Shown here one piece after another: positions 8,907-16,077 of a DNA stretch of 64,000 nucleotides. This DNA comes from CAVSJJ01 sp963728395 (GTDB taxonomy: Bacteria; Actinomycetota; Actinomycetes; Actinomycetales; Dermatophilaceae). The stretch is from positions 682,001-746,000 of the forward strand of contig CAVSJJ010000003.1 of assembly GCA_963728395.1 (NCBI GenBank), read 5' to 3'. Both the position numbers and the translations under genes were made by a program. Position 1 is the stretch's first letter. Every line of letters begins with the position of its first letter. The notes beneath the pieces were generated by a model. It was not told where the DNA came from. It made no database searches and worked only from the letters and a program-made list of their open reading frames with translations.

Positions 8907-9431
8907 ATGGACGAGCGCGACGTCGACGCCGAGTTCGAGGCGATCATCGCCGGCTGGGAGCAGGACTCCGCGGCCGACGACGAGTCCCGCACCGACGAGG
9001 CGACCGACCCCGCGGGACGGCCGACCCCCGAGGGCCCGGCCGAGGACGGCGTCCGCGCCCCCGGGGCCGGTCCGCTGCCCGGCCTCGGCTCGGTCCTCGG
9101 CGACGGGTGGCGGGTCAACCCGCCCCTACCCGGCTTCGGCACCGACGCCCCGCCCGCGCCGGTCGTCCCGGACCCCGACGAGCCGGAGGAGCACTTCGTG
9201 CCCGAGCCGGTCGTCCTGCCCCCGCAGGAGGACCTCCACTTCTGGGGGACCGTGATCGGGCTCGTCGCCGGCCCGCTCCTGCTCCTCTGGGTCGTCTTCG
9301 TCGGCAAGGGCACCCAGTCCTCGTGGTGGCTGTTCTTCGCCGTCGCCCTCACCATCGGCGGCTTCGCGTTGCTCGTCCTGCGCCAGCCGGCCCACCGGGA
9401 CCCCGACGACGACGACGGCGCCCGGCTCTGA
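8907..9431 (+). CDS. hypothetical membrane protein with acidic N-terminus
   Basis: A 174-residue protein I do not recognise. The first about 108 residues are acidic and Pro-rich and likely disordered. Two hydrophobic helices follow (about 114-133 and 140-158), and an acidic tail ends the chain (DPDDDDGARL). It starts 11 nt after the esterase stop, so the two form an operon. No catalytic motif is visible; it could be a small membrane anchor or scaffold. Confidence 0.7.
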   Translation: MDERDVDAEFEAIIAGWEQDSAADDESRTDEATDPAGRPTPEGPAEDGVRAPGAGPLPGLGSVLGDGWRVNPPLPGFGTDAPPAPVVPDPDEPEEHFVPEPVVLPPQEDLHFWGTVIGLVAGPLLLLWVVFVGKGTQSSWWLFFAVALTIGGFALLVLRQPAHRDPDDDDGARL

Positions 9432-9437
9432 GCGCCG

Positions 9438-9455
9438 CCCCCCGGCCTCGGGGGG
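9438..9455 (+). terminator. GC-rich hairpin after the esterase operon
   Basis: CCCCCCG (9438-9444) pairs with CGGGGGG (9449-9455) around a 4-nt GCCT loop, 7 nt after the stop codon. There is no T tract; it is a probable rightward terminator. Confidence 0.5.
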
Positions 9456-9578
9456 TGATGAGAACCACGCACCGATTCGCTCATCCGCGGCACGCGCGAG
9501 GGCCGCCACCCGATAGGACGGAGACGTCACAACGCCGCGGCCATCGCGGTCGCGGCTGCATCGGGGAGGCGGTTCGCC

Positions 9579-9941
9579 GTGGCAGAGAAGCTCGTCATCA
9601 TGGTCACCCACGGTCCGGAGGCGCCGGAGCTGATGACGATCCCCTTCGTCATGGGGGCGGCCGCGCTCGCCTCCGATGTCGAGGTCGTCATGGGCCTGCA
9701 GGGCGACGGGGTCCGCGCCGTCGTTCCCGGTGTCGCGGAGCAGATCGCCGTCGAGGACTTCCAGCCCTTGGCGACCCTGCTCGACGACATCCGCGAGCTC
9801 GGCGGGTCGCTCCTCGCGTGCGGGCCGTGCATCAAGAACCGGCACCTCGACCCCGGCGGGCTGATCGACGGCTGCGAGGTCGTCTCCGCCGCCCGGTTCG
9901 TCGCCGAGGTCACGTCGGCGACGAACACCCTCGTCTACTGA
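9579..9941 (+). CDS. DsrE/DsrF-like family protein
   Basis: A 120-residue cytoplasmic protein with the DsrE/F-like sulfur-relay fold. It opens with a beta strand (KLVIMVTHG) and has a hydrophobic core (IPFVMGAAAL). The sequence LLACGPCIKNR near 80-90 holds two Cys in a CxxC pair, where family members carry the persulfide cysteine. The start is GTG with GGGGAGG about 9 nt upstream. Its stop overlaps the convergent endonuclease-like gene by 7 nt. A role in sulfur transfer is inferred from the fold only. Confidence 0.75.
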   Translation: MAEKLVIMVTHGPEAPELMTIPFVMGAAALASDVEVVMGLQGDGVRAVVPGVAEQIAVEDFQPLATLLDDIRELGGSLLACGPCIKNRHLDPGGLIDGCEVVSAARFVAEVTSATNTLVY

Positions 9942-10624
9942 CCCTCGAGCGCGACGTCGACCCAGACCGGCCGATGGTCGCTGGCCGCGACGAGGTCGGC
10001 GTCGTCGAGCGGGACGTCACGATGCGGCAGCGACCGGACGTGCGGCGACGCGAAGACGACGTCGAGCCGCTGCCGCGGCCGGGCCGCGGGGAAGGTCGCC
10101 CCCGGGGGCGAGACGAGGGCGAGACGCTCGGCGAGCAGGCGCCAGGACGCGCCGTCCGCGCCCTCGTTGAGGTCGCCGGCGACGAGGGTCGGCCCGGCGC
10201 CGAGTCCGGCGAGCACCGCGCGGGTATGCCGCAGCCGCTCGTCGGCGTCGAGGCCGAGGTGGACGCTGGCCACCGTCAGCGGCGGCTCCCCCGGCAGCCG
10301 GACCCGCGCCACGGCATACCCCCGGCGGCGCCGCCCCGGCGGGACCGGCAGCCGGACGTGGCGGACGTCGAGGAGCTGGACCCGCAGCGAGGTGAGGATC
10401 GTCGTGCCGCCACCGCCGCGGGAGCCGGCCGTCCAGTACAGGCCGCAGTGGCCGGCGAAGAGCGAGATCCGGGTCACGGGGAACAGCCGCCGCGGAGCCT
10501 CCTGGAGGCAGAGGACGTCGGGGTCGAGGGCCCGCACGACCCGGGCCGCGGCGCCGGGGTCGTCGAGGAAGTCGCGGGTGTTGTACGTCGCCACGCGCAG
10601 CGCGGCCGGGTGGTCCGTGCTCAT
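9935..10624 (-). CDS. endonuclease/exonuclease/phosphatase family protein
   Basis: A 229-residue EEP-fold metal-dependent hydrolase. Visible motifs are VATYNTRDF, LCLQEAP (metal Glu), VASVHLGLDADER, VAGDLNEG and SDHRPVW at the C-terminus, the canonical set for DNase I/phosphodiesterase-like enzymes. Substrate (nucleic acid, phospholipid or inositol phosphate) cannot be assigned. No signal peptide is seen. Its ATG overlaps the glucokinase TGA as ATGA, so it is the last gene of a leftward operon. Confidence 0.85.
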   Translation of the reverse strand: MSTDHPAALRVATYNTRDFLDDPGAAARVVRALDPDVLCLQEAPRRLFPVTRISLFAGHCGLYWTAGSRGGGGTTILTSLRVQLLDVRHVRLPVPPGRRRRGYAVARVRLPGEPPLTVASVHLGLDADERLRHTRAVLAGLGAGPTLVAGDLNEGADGASWRLLAERLALVSPPGATFPAARPRQRLDVVFASPHVRSLPHRDVPLDDADLVAASDHRPVWVDVALEGQ

Positions 10625-11589
10625 GTCCCGGTGGCCTCGTCCCGGGCGAGCGTCGCCGCGCCGATGAGGCCGGCCTCGTTGCCGAGCCCCGCCTGGACGA
10701 TCCGCGCCTCGGGCCGGTAGCCGCGGCCGGTCAGCTGGCGGCGGAAGGCGTCGCGGGCCGGGGCGAGGAGCAGCTCCCCGGCGAGGCTGACCCCGCCCCC
10801 GATGACGAAGACGCCGGGGTCGAGGGCGGCCGCGAGGTTGGCCAGGCCCACCCCGAGGTGGAGGCCCACCTCGGCGAGGAGCTCGACGGCCGTGGGGTCC
10901 CCCTCGCGGGCCGCCTCGGTGATGCCCGGTCCACTCAGCTCCTCCCCCGCGGTGCCGAAGCGTGCGGCGAGGTCCCCCGCGAGTGGGCTGTGCGCGCGCA
11001 GGAGGGTCTCGGCCTCGCGGACGAGGGCGTTGCCCGAGGCGTACTGCTCCCAGCAGCCACGGTTGCCGCACTCGCACCGGTGCCCGCCGGGGACGAGGAG
11101 CATGTGACCGAACTCCCCGGCCATGCCGTAGCGGCCCCGGCGCACCTCGCCGTCCATGACGATGCCACCGCCGATGCCGGTGCCGAGGTTGACGAGGACG
11201 ACGTGGCTCTCCCCACGCGCAGACCCGAAGCGGGTCTCGGCGAGCGCCGCGACGTTGGCGTCGTTGTCGACGACCACCGTGAGCGGGACCCGTGCCTCGA
11301 GGGCCGCCCGGAGGGGCTCGCCGCGCCAGGACAGGTGCGGGCTGAACGCGACGACGGCCCGGTCGGCATCGATGAAGCCGGCGGCCCCGACCCCGGCGGC
11401 GACGACCGGCTCGTCGGCGAGGTCGAGCAGCTCCTCGACCACGGCGACGATCGTGTCCTCGACGACCTGAGGGCTGTGTGCGCGGTCCGGGGTGTCGCGG
11501 CGGGCGCGGGTGAGAACCCGCCCGTCCTCGGCGACGAGGCCACCGGCCACCTTCGTGCCACCGATGTCGAGGCCGATCGCCAGGCTCAC
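10621..11589 (-). CDS. glk: ROK-family glucokinase
   Basis: Phosphorylates glucose with ATP or polyphosphate in the cytoplasm. The 322 residues begin with the nucleotide loop GLDIGGTKVAGG. VVDNDANVAALAE carries the catalytic Asp, followed by NLGTGIGGGIV. The zinc and sugar signature GHRCECGNRGCWEQYASG has the CxCGxxGCxE arrangement. The start is GTG with GAGGAGG 7-9 nt upstream, located over the stop of the preceding small gene. Other ROK sugar kinases are possible, but the sequence fits actinobacterial Glk well. Confidence 0.88.
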   Translation of the reverse strand: MSLAIGLDIGGTKVAGGLVAEDGRVLTRARRDTPDRAHSPQVVEDTIVAVVEELLDLADEPVVAAGVGAAGFIDADRAVVAFSPHLSWRGEPLRAALEARVPLTVVVDNDANVAALAETRFGSARGESHVVLVNLGTGIGGGIVMDGEVRRGRYGMAGEFGHMLLVPGGHRCECGNRGCWEQYASGNALVREAETLLRAHSPLAGDLAARFGTAGEELSGPGITEAAREGDPTAVELLAEVGLHLGVGLANLAAALDPGVFVIGGGVSLAGELLLAPARDAFRRQLTGRGYRPEARIVQAGLGNEAGLIGAATLARDEATGT

Positions 11590-11592
11590 GGG

Positions 11593-11997
11593 TCAGTCCT
11601 CCTCGTCGATGACGGTGATCGGCTCGGCCCGGCTCGGGCGCTGCTCGGCCGGTGCCGGCGCGGTCCTCGTACTGGCGAGATCGGCGAAGAGAGCGGCGAC
11701 GGCGGTCGCGACGTCGGCCAGCCGCTCGAGCGTCCCGGGGCTGACCCCGCGGAGCAGGACGACCCCGCGGCAGATCGGACAGTAGGTGCACGCCTGAGCC
11801 TCCCCCATCGGCACGTGCCCGCCCGGCCGGTGCGGCCCGGCATGCGCGTGGTCGTCGTCACCCGCGTGGTCGTCGTCACCCGCGTGGTCGCCCGTCGCCT
11901 CCCGTTCGCCGGCTCGCCGGCGCAGCACCTCGATGAGCCGCGCCGCCTCCTCGGCCACCGACCCGACGGCCTCGTCCAGCCGGTCGTCATCCTCCAC
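11593..11997 (-). CDS. small protein with His/Asp-rich repeat and CxxC knuckle
   Basis: A 134-residue protein of unknown function. The N-terminal half is helical and acidic, followed by a tandem HAGDDD-type stretch rich in His and Asp (possible metal binding). Then comes QACTYCPICRGVV with two Cys pairs, and a helix ending ALFADLAS. The start is GTG at 11997, chosen because GAGGAGGTG precedes it by about 7 nt; it overlaps the ATPase stop by 11 nt. It lies between an ArsA-type ATPase and glucokinase in one operon. The metal-binding idea is inference from composition. Confidence 0.72.
   Translation of the reverse strand: MEDDDRLDEAVGSVAEEAARLIEVLRRRAGEREATGDHAGDDDHAGDDDHAHAGPHRPGGHVPMGEAQACTYCPICRGVVLLRGVSPGTLERLADVATAVAALFADLASTRTAPAPAEQRPSRAEPITVIDEED
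11846..11890. repeat. 18-bp tandem repeat inside the His/Asp-rich gene
   Basis: Two exact 18-bp units (11846-11863, 11864-11881) and half a third encode the repeating HAGDDD segment on the minus strand. Copy number probably varies between strains. Confidence 0.8.
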
Positions 11998-13249
11998 CGG
12001 GCCACACCTCCTCGTCGCGCTCGAACCGCACCCGGAGCTCACCCCGGCGCACACCGGCATTCTGGACGACGCAGCGCCGCAGCACGGACGGCAGCGCCAC
12101 GACCCGTCGCTGGCCGCCCACCTCGACGAGCAGGTCGTCCCCGCGTCGGGACAGCCGCACCTCCTCGGAGCGGACCAGGGGCAGCGGCAGGGTGAGAACG
12201 AACTCGGGGCCGTCCGCATGGACCCGGATGCCCGGCGGCTCGACGGGGGTGAGCAGCGCGGGTGGGTCACCGTCGACGGCGCGTCCGGCGGCGGCCAGGG
12301 CCGCGAGGTCGTCGGCGCCGGTCGGCTCGCCGGCGAGGTAGGGCGCCGTGACGATCGGTATGCCGTGCACCGACTCGCGGATCAGCTCCAGCCCCTCGGC
12401 CTGGGCGGCGTTCCAGGCGGCTCGCCACGCGTCGCCGTCGTCGTCGGGGATGACCCGGTTGACGACGACCTGGTCGACCGCGTAGCCGTACAGCGAAAGC
12501 GCGGTGAGGACCCGTCGGGCCTCGGCGATGACGACCCGCTCGGGGGTGACGACGAGCCGGATGCTGGCCGACGGCGAGGTGAGCAGGGCGCGGACCTGGT
12601 CCATGTGCTCGCGCCAGGCCGTGACGACGGCGAGGACCTCGGGTCCCGGCAGGGGGACGCCGGTCGCCGCTGCGGCGGCGGGCCGCAGCGCGGTGAGCAT
12701 CCGGCGCTGGGCGGGCAGGAGCCGGTCGAGGTGCCAGCCGAGGACCTCGGGAAGGGCGAGCAGCCGCAGCGTCTCGGCCGTCGGCGCACAGTCGACGACG
12801 ACGAGGTCCCAGGCGCCCGAGCGCACCTGGTGGCCGAGGGCGAGCAGGGCGCTCACCTCGTCGGCCCCGGGCAAGGAGGTCAGCTCCTCGGCGATGACGG
12901 GCTCGACGCCGACCGACTGCAGGACGCGGAGCAGGTACGCCTGGACGGTGTCCCACGAGGCCTCGACGCCGGTGTGGGCGCCGACCGCCTGGGCGCTGAG
13001 CCGCTCCTCGACGGCGGTCGTCTCGTGCCAGGTCGTCGCCGTCGAGAGAGGGATGTCGAGCGCATCCCCCAGGCTGTGGGCCACGTCTGTCGACATGACG
13101 AGGGTGCGCAGCCCGTCCCGGGCGGCCGAGACGGCCAGGGCGGCGGCCGTCGTCGTCTTGCCGACCCCGCCCTTGCCGGTGACGAGGACGACCCGGGTCC
13201 GCACGGCGGCCCCGGTGGGCGTCGGATCGAGCGGCGCGGTGGCGCTCAC
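11987..13249 (-). CDS. ArsA/GET3-like ATPase with C-terminal Hsp20-like domain
   Basis: A 420-residue SIMIBI-class ATPase. The deviant Walker A GKGGVGKTT is near 25-33, a switch I segment STDVAHSLGD near 53-62, and VVVDCAPTAETLRLL carries the switch II Asp. The last about 85 residues form a beta-rich ArsA-HSP20 type domain. No cysteine arsenite site is evident, so it resembles the actinobacterial Rv2184c group rather than arsenite efflux ATPases. It heads a leftward operon with the Cys/His protein, glk and an EEP protein. The client is unknown; membrane-protein or metal handling are possibilities from the family. Confidence 0.85.
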   Translation of the reverse strand: MSATAPLDPTPTGAAVRTRVVLVTGKGGVGKTTTAAALAVSAARDGLRTLVMSTDVAHSLGDALDIPLSTATTWHETTAVEERLSAQAVGAHTGVEASWDTVQAYLLRVLQSVGVEPVIAEELTSLPGADEVSALLALGHQVRSGAWDLVVVDCAPTAETLRLLALPEVLGWHLDRLLPAQRRMLTALRPAAAAATGVPLPGPEVLAVVTAWREHMDQVRALLTSPSASIRLVVTPERVVIAEARRVLTALSLYGYAVDQVVVNRVIPDDDGDAWRAAWNAAQAEGLELIRESVHGIPIVTAPYLAGEPTGADDLAALAAAGRAVDGDPPALLTPVEPPGIRVHADGPEFVLTLPLPLVRSEEVRLSRRGDDLLVEVGGQRRVVALPSVLRRCVVQNAGVRRGELRVRFERDEEVWPGGG

Positions 13250-13283
13250 GGGCGTCGGCGGGTCGGCGCGGTCGGAGATTCGC

Positions 13284-13727
13284 TCAGGACTCGACGCGCC
13301 TCTTCAGCTCCTTCAGGGCGGTGTCGACGATGATCTTCTCGGCCTTGCGCTTGAGCATCCCGAGCATGGGGATCTTCACGTCGACCTCGAGTTGGTAGGT
13401 CACCGACGTCCCCGCCCCCTGGGCGAGCAGCGTGTAGCTGCCGTCGAGCGCCTTGAGGACGTTGGCCCGCACGAGCGACCAGGAGACGACGCCGGTGCCG
13501 TCCTCGTCGATGTCCCAGTCGTACTTCAGGACGTAGGTGTCCTTCACCGCGCCGGCGTCGAGGGTGTACTCGACCTCGTCCGCCCAGCCGTCGCCGTCCT
13601 CGGAGAGGATCGACGCCCGGGTGACCTGCTCGGCCCACTCCGGATAGGCCTCGAAGTCGGCGATGACGTCGAGGACCGCGCCCGGTTCGGCGGCGATCTC
13701 GATGCTGGACCGGGTGCTGTCGGACAT
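13284..13727 (-). CDS. SRPBCC (polyketide cyclase/dehydrase-like) family protein
   Basis: A 147-residue single-domain SRPBCC protein with a hydrophobic ligand cavity; mycobacterial Rv2185c holds the same place. The family pattern is visible: N-terminal strand SSIEIAAEPGAVLDVIADFEAYPEW, a middle V-x-Y-x-L-D strand, and a long C-terminal helix from MLGMLKRKAEKIIVDTALK. It is encoded just upstream of the ArsA-like gene (34-nt gap). Lipid or fatty acyl binding is plausible given fadD across the divergent promoter, but not shown. Confidence 0.85.
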   Translation of the reverse strand: MSDSTRSSIEIAAEPGAVLDVIADFEAYPEWAEQVTRASILSEDGDGWADEVEYTLDAGAVKDTYVLKYDWDIDEDGTGVVSWSLVRANVLKALDGSYTLLAQGAGTSVTYQLEVDVKIPMLGMLKRKAEKIIVDTALKELKRRVES

Positions 13728-13734
13728 GGCCGGA

Positions 13735-13740
13735 AGGCTA
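13735..13740 (-). promoter_or_regulatory. leaderless -10 box of the SRPBCC gene
   Basis: Read leftward, TAGCCT ends 7 nt before the ATG and no ribosome site is present. It is part of the divergent region shared with fadD. Confidence 0.55.
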
Positions 13741-13822
13741 CCCCCTGCCGGGCGTCGCGACGTCCTCGACCTCGGCGCCGTGACGTGGCCGGCAGTCGCT
13801 GTCGCCGGCCCGCGGCGGGCCC

Positions 13823-13828
13823 TAGAGT
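13823..13828 (+). promoter_or_regulatory. candidate -10 box of fadD
   Basis: TAGAGT lies about 80 nt before the fadD start. TGTCGC at a 17-bp spacer is a weak -35. This would give a leader of about 70 nt carrying the AAGGAG ribosome site. Confidence 0.45.
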
Positions 13829-13904
13829 GGTGGCGCAGCGCGCGGCCCGATCCCGAGACGGCGGGCCCGATACCCGCCCGGCCGCCGCCGTCGAAGGAGA
13901 CACC

Positions 13905-15695
13905 GTGCACGAGATGAGCACCCCCGTGGTCGTCGAGCCGGGCGCCGCGCTCAGCCTCGGCGACGTGCCCGACCTCCGCGCCGCCGAGCAGGCCGACCGG
14001 GTGGCCTTCTCGGTCCGCTCCGGCAGCGCATGGACCCAGCTGAGCTCGGCCCGGTTCGCCCAGGAGGTCCGCGAGCTGGCCAAGGGTCTGCTCGCCGCCG
14101 GCGTGCGGCCCGGGGAGGCGGTCGGGCTGATGAGCCGGACCCGCTACGAGTGGACCCTCACCGACTTCGCCCTGTGGGCCGCCGGCGCGGTCTCCGTCCC
14201 GATCTACGAGACCTCCTCCCCCGAACAGGTCCAGTGGATCCTCGAGGACTCCGGCGCGGTCGCCGTCGTCGTCGAGTCCTCGAGCCACCTCGCCGCCGTC
14301 GAGAAGGGCCGCGACCGGCTCCCCGGGCTGCGCGAGGTCTGGGTCATCGACGAGGGCGGGATCGACGAGCTGCGCGGCCGGGCGGGCGAGGTCGGCGACG
14401 ACGACCTCGACGCCGCCCGGAGCGCGGTCACCCGCGACAGCATCGCGACGATCATCTACACCTCGGGGACGACCGGTCGGCCGAAGGGAGTCGAGCTGAC
14501 CCACGGCAACTTCCTCGACCTCGCGGAGAACACCGCCGCGAAGCTCGCCGACGTCGTCATGCGCCCCGGCGCCTCGACCCTGCTGTTCCTGCCGCTCGCC
14601 CACGTGTTCGCCCGGTTCATCGAGGTGCTCTGCGTCGTGTCCGGTGCGACCCTCGGCCACTCGGACGACATCAAGAACCTCCTCGCCGACTTCGCCGGCT
14701 TCCAGCCGACGTTCGTCCTCGCCGTCCCCCGCGTGTTCGAGAAGATCTACAACTCGAGCGAGGCCAAGGCCGAGGGCGAGGGCAAGGGGAAGATCTTCGC
14801 CGCCGCGGCCCACGCGGCGATCGCCTACTCCGAGGCCCTCGACCGCGGCACCGTCCCGCTCGGGCTGCGGCTGAAGCACACGGCCTTCGACGCGCTCGTC
14901 TACCGCAAGCTCCGGGCCGCGATGGGAGGCCGGATCGAGTATGCCGTGTCCGGCGGCGCCCCCCTCGGCACTCGGCTCGGGCACTTCTTCCGCGGGGTCG
15001 GCGTGACGATCCTCGAGGGCTACGGCCTCACCGAGACGACGGCGCCGGCGACGGTCAACCTCCCGCAACGGCTGAAGATCGGGACCGTCGGGCTGCCGCT
15101 GCCGGGCGTCACGGTCCGGATCGACGAGGACGGCGAGGTGTGCTTGCGCGGGACGAACCTCTTCGCCCGCTACCACCACCACGAGCGGGCCACCGCGGAG
15201 TCGGTCAAGGACGGCTGGTTCCACACCGGCGACATCGGCGAGCTCGACGACGACGGCTTCCTCCGGATCACCGGCCGCAAGAAGGAGCTCATCGTCACCG
15301 CCGGAGGCAAGAACGTCGCGCCCGCGGTCCTCGAGGACCGGCTCCGGGCCCACCCGCTCATCTCACAGTGCATGGTCGTCGGGGACGGCAAGCCGTTCAT
15401 CGCCGCACTCGTCACCCTCGACGCCGAGATGCTGCCGACCTGGGCGGACAACCACGGGCTCGGCCGGCTGGCCCCCGATGCGGCCCGGACGAACGAGACG
15501 ATCCTCGCCGAGATCCAGTCGGCGGTCGACCACGCCAACACCGCCGTGTCGAAGGCCGAGTCGATCCGCAAGTTCACCATCCTCGATTCCGACTTCACCG
15601 AGGAGTCCGGCCACCTCACCCCGTCGCTCAAGCTCAAGCGCACCGTCGTCATGCGCGACTACGGCGACGAGGTCGAGGAGCTCTACGGCGGCTGA
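13905..15695 (+). CDS. fadD15: long-chain fatty acid-CoA ligase (AMP-forming), FadD15 type
   Basis: Activates long-chain fatty acids to acyl-CoA via acyl-AMP. The 596 residues carry the P-loop-like YTSGTTGRPKG at about 185-195, EGYGLTETTAPAT, the TGD-x-GELDDDGFLRITGRKKE hinge around 440-457, and a C-terminal lysine in SLKLKRTVV. GTG 13905 is preferred over ATG 13914 because AAGGAG lies 5 nt before it. By synteny it corresponds to mycobacterial fadD15. It is divergently transcribed from the lipid-binding SRPBCC gene. Confidence 0.93.
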   Translation: MHEMSTPVVVEPGAALSLGDVPDLRAAEQADRVAFSVRSGSAWTQLSSARFAQEVRELAKGLLAAGVRPGEAVGLMSRTRYEWTLTDFALWAAGAVSVPIYETSSPEQVQWILEDSGAVAVVVESSSHLAAVEKGRDRLPGLREVWVIDEGGIDELRGRAGEVGDDDLDAARSAVTRDSIATIIYTSGTTGRPKGVELTHGNFLDLAENTAAKLADVVMRPGASTLLFLPLAHVFARFIEVLCVVSGATLGHSDDIKNLLADFAGFQPTFVLAVPRVFEKIYNSSEAKAEGEGKGKIFAAAAHAAIAYSEALDRGTVPLGLRLKHTAFDALVYRKLRAAMGGRIEYAVSGGAPLGTRLGHFFRGVGVTILEGYGLTETTAPATVNLPQRLKIGTVGLPLPGVTVRIDEDGEVCLRGTNLFARYHHHERATAESVKDGWFHTGDIGELDDDGFLRITGRKKELIVTAGGKNVAPAVLEDRLRAHPLISQCMVVGDGKPFIAALVTLDAEMLPTWADNHGLGRLAPDAARTNETILAEIQSAVDHANTAVSKAESIRKFTILDSDFTEESGHLTPSLKLKRTVVMRDYGDEVEELYGG

Positions 15696-15704
15696 GCGGC
15701 CGAT

Positions 15705-15971
15705 CTAGCCGACGGCGCGACCGGCCTCGCGAGCCGGGCCGGACCCGACCCGGGTCGACCGGACCCGCGCGCCTGCGGCGCTCTCGGCGCTGAGCAGTCC
15801 GGCCCGGACCAGACCGGTGACGGCGGCCCGCTCGTCGGCGTCGAGCGGGAGGCCCGGCTCGGGCAGGGCCCGCAGCGCCGGCACCATGCAGTCGGCACAG
15901 CGCAGCTCGCGGACGGGACACGTCGCACAGTCGATGACGAGCGACCCGTCGTGGTGCACGTGGGAGGCCAT
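15705..15971 (-). CDS. small four-cysteine protein (CxxC...CxxC)
   Basis: An 88-residue protein, not recognised. Residues 15-28 carry CATCPVRELRCADC, two CxxC pairs 7 residues apart, probably a zinc or Fe-S knuckle. The remainder looks like a winged or helical segment (LDADERAAVTGLVRAGLLSAE). An AAAGGGGTGAT ribosome site precedes the ATG. It lies divergent from the exonuclease/GIY-YIG gene. The size recalls small DNA-binding regulators but the spacing is not that of WhiB. Confidence 0.7.
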   Translation of the reverse strand: MASHVHHDGSLVIDCATCPVRELRCADCMVPALRALPEPGLPLDADERAAVTGLVRAGLLSAESAAGARVRSTRVGSGPAREAGRAVG

Positions 15972-16064
15972 GGGATCACCCCTTTCGGTTCTGTCCCGAA
16001 CCTAACGAGGACCACCGACAGCCCTGCCCGGGCGCGCCTCCCCGGCGTTGTCGGACCGCCGTCC

Positions 16065-16070
16065 TAGCGT
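16065..16070 (+). promoter_or_regulatory. leaderless -10 box TAGCGT
   Basis: TAGCGT ends 7 nt before ATG 16078 with no ribosome site, so transcription likely starts at the A of the start codon. Confidence 0.55.
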
Positions 16071-16077
16071 CATCGGC

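Noticed and set aside
13284..15353. 689-codon frame on the minus strand reaching through fadD
   Set aside because: Only the last 147 codons (SRPBCC) are real; the rest is antisense of fadD with low-complexity composition.
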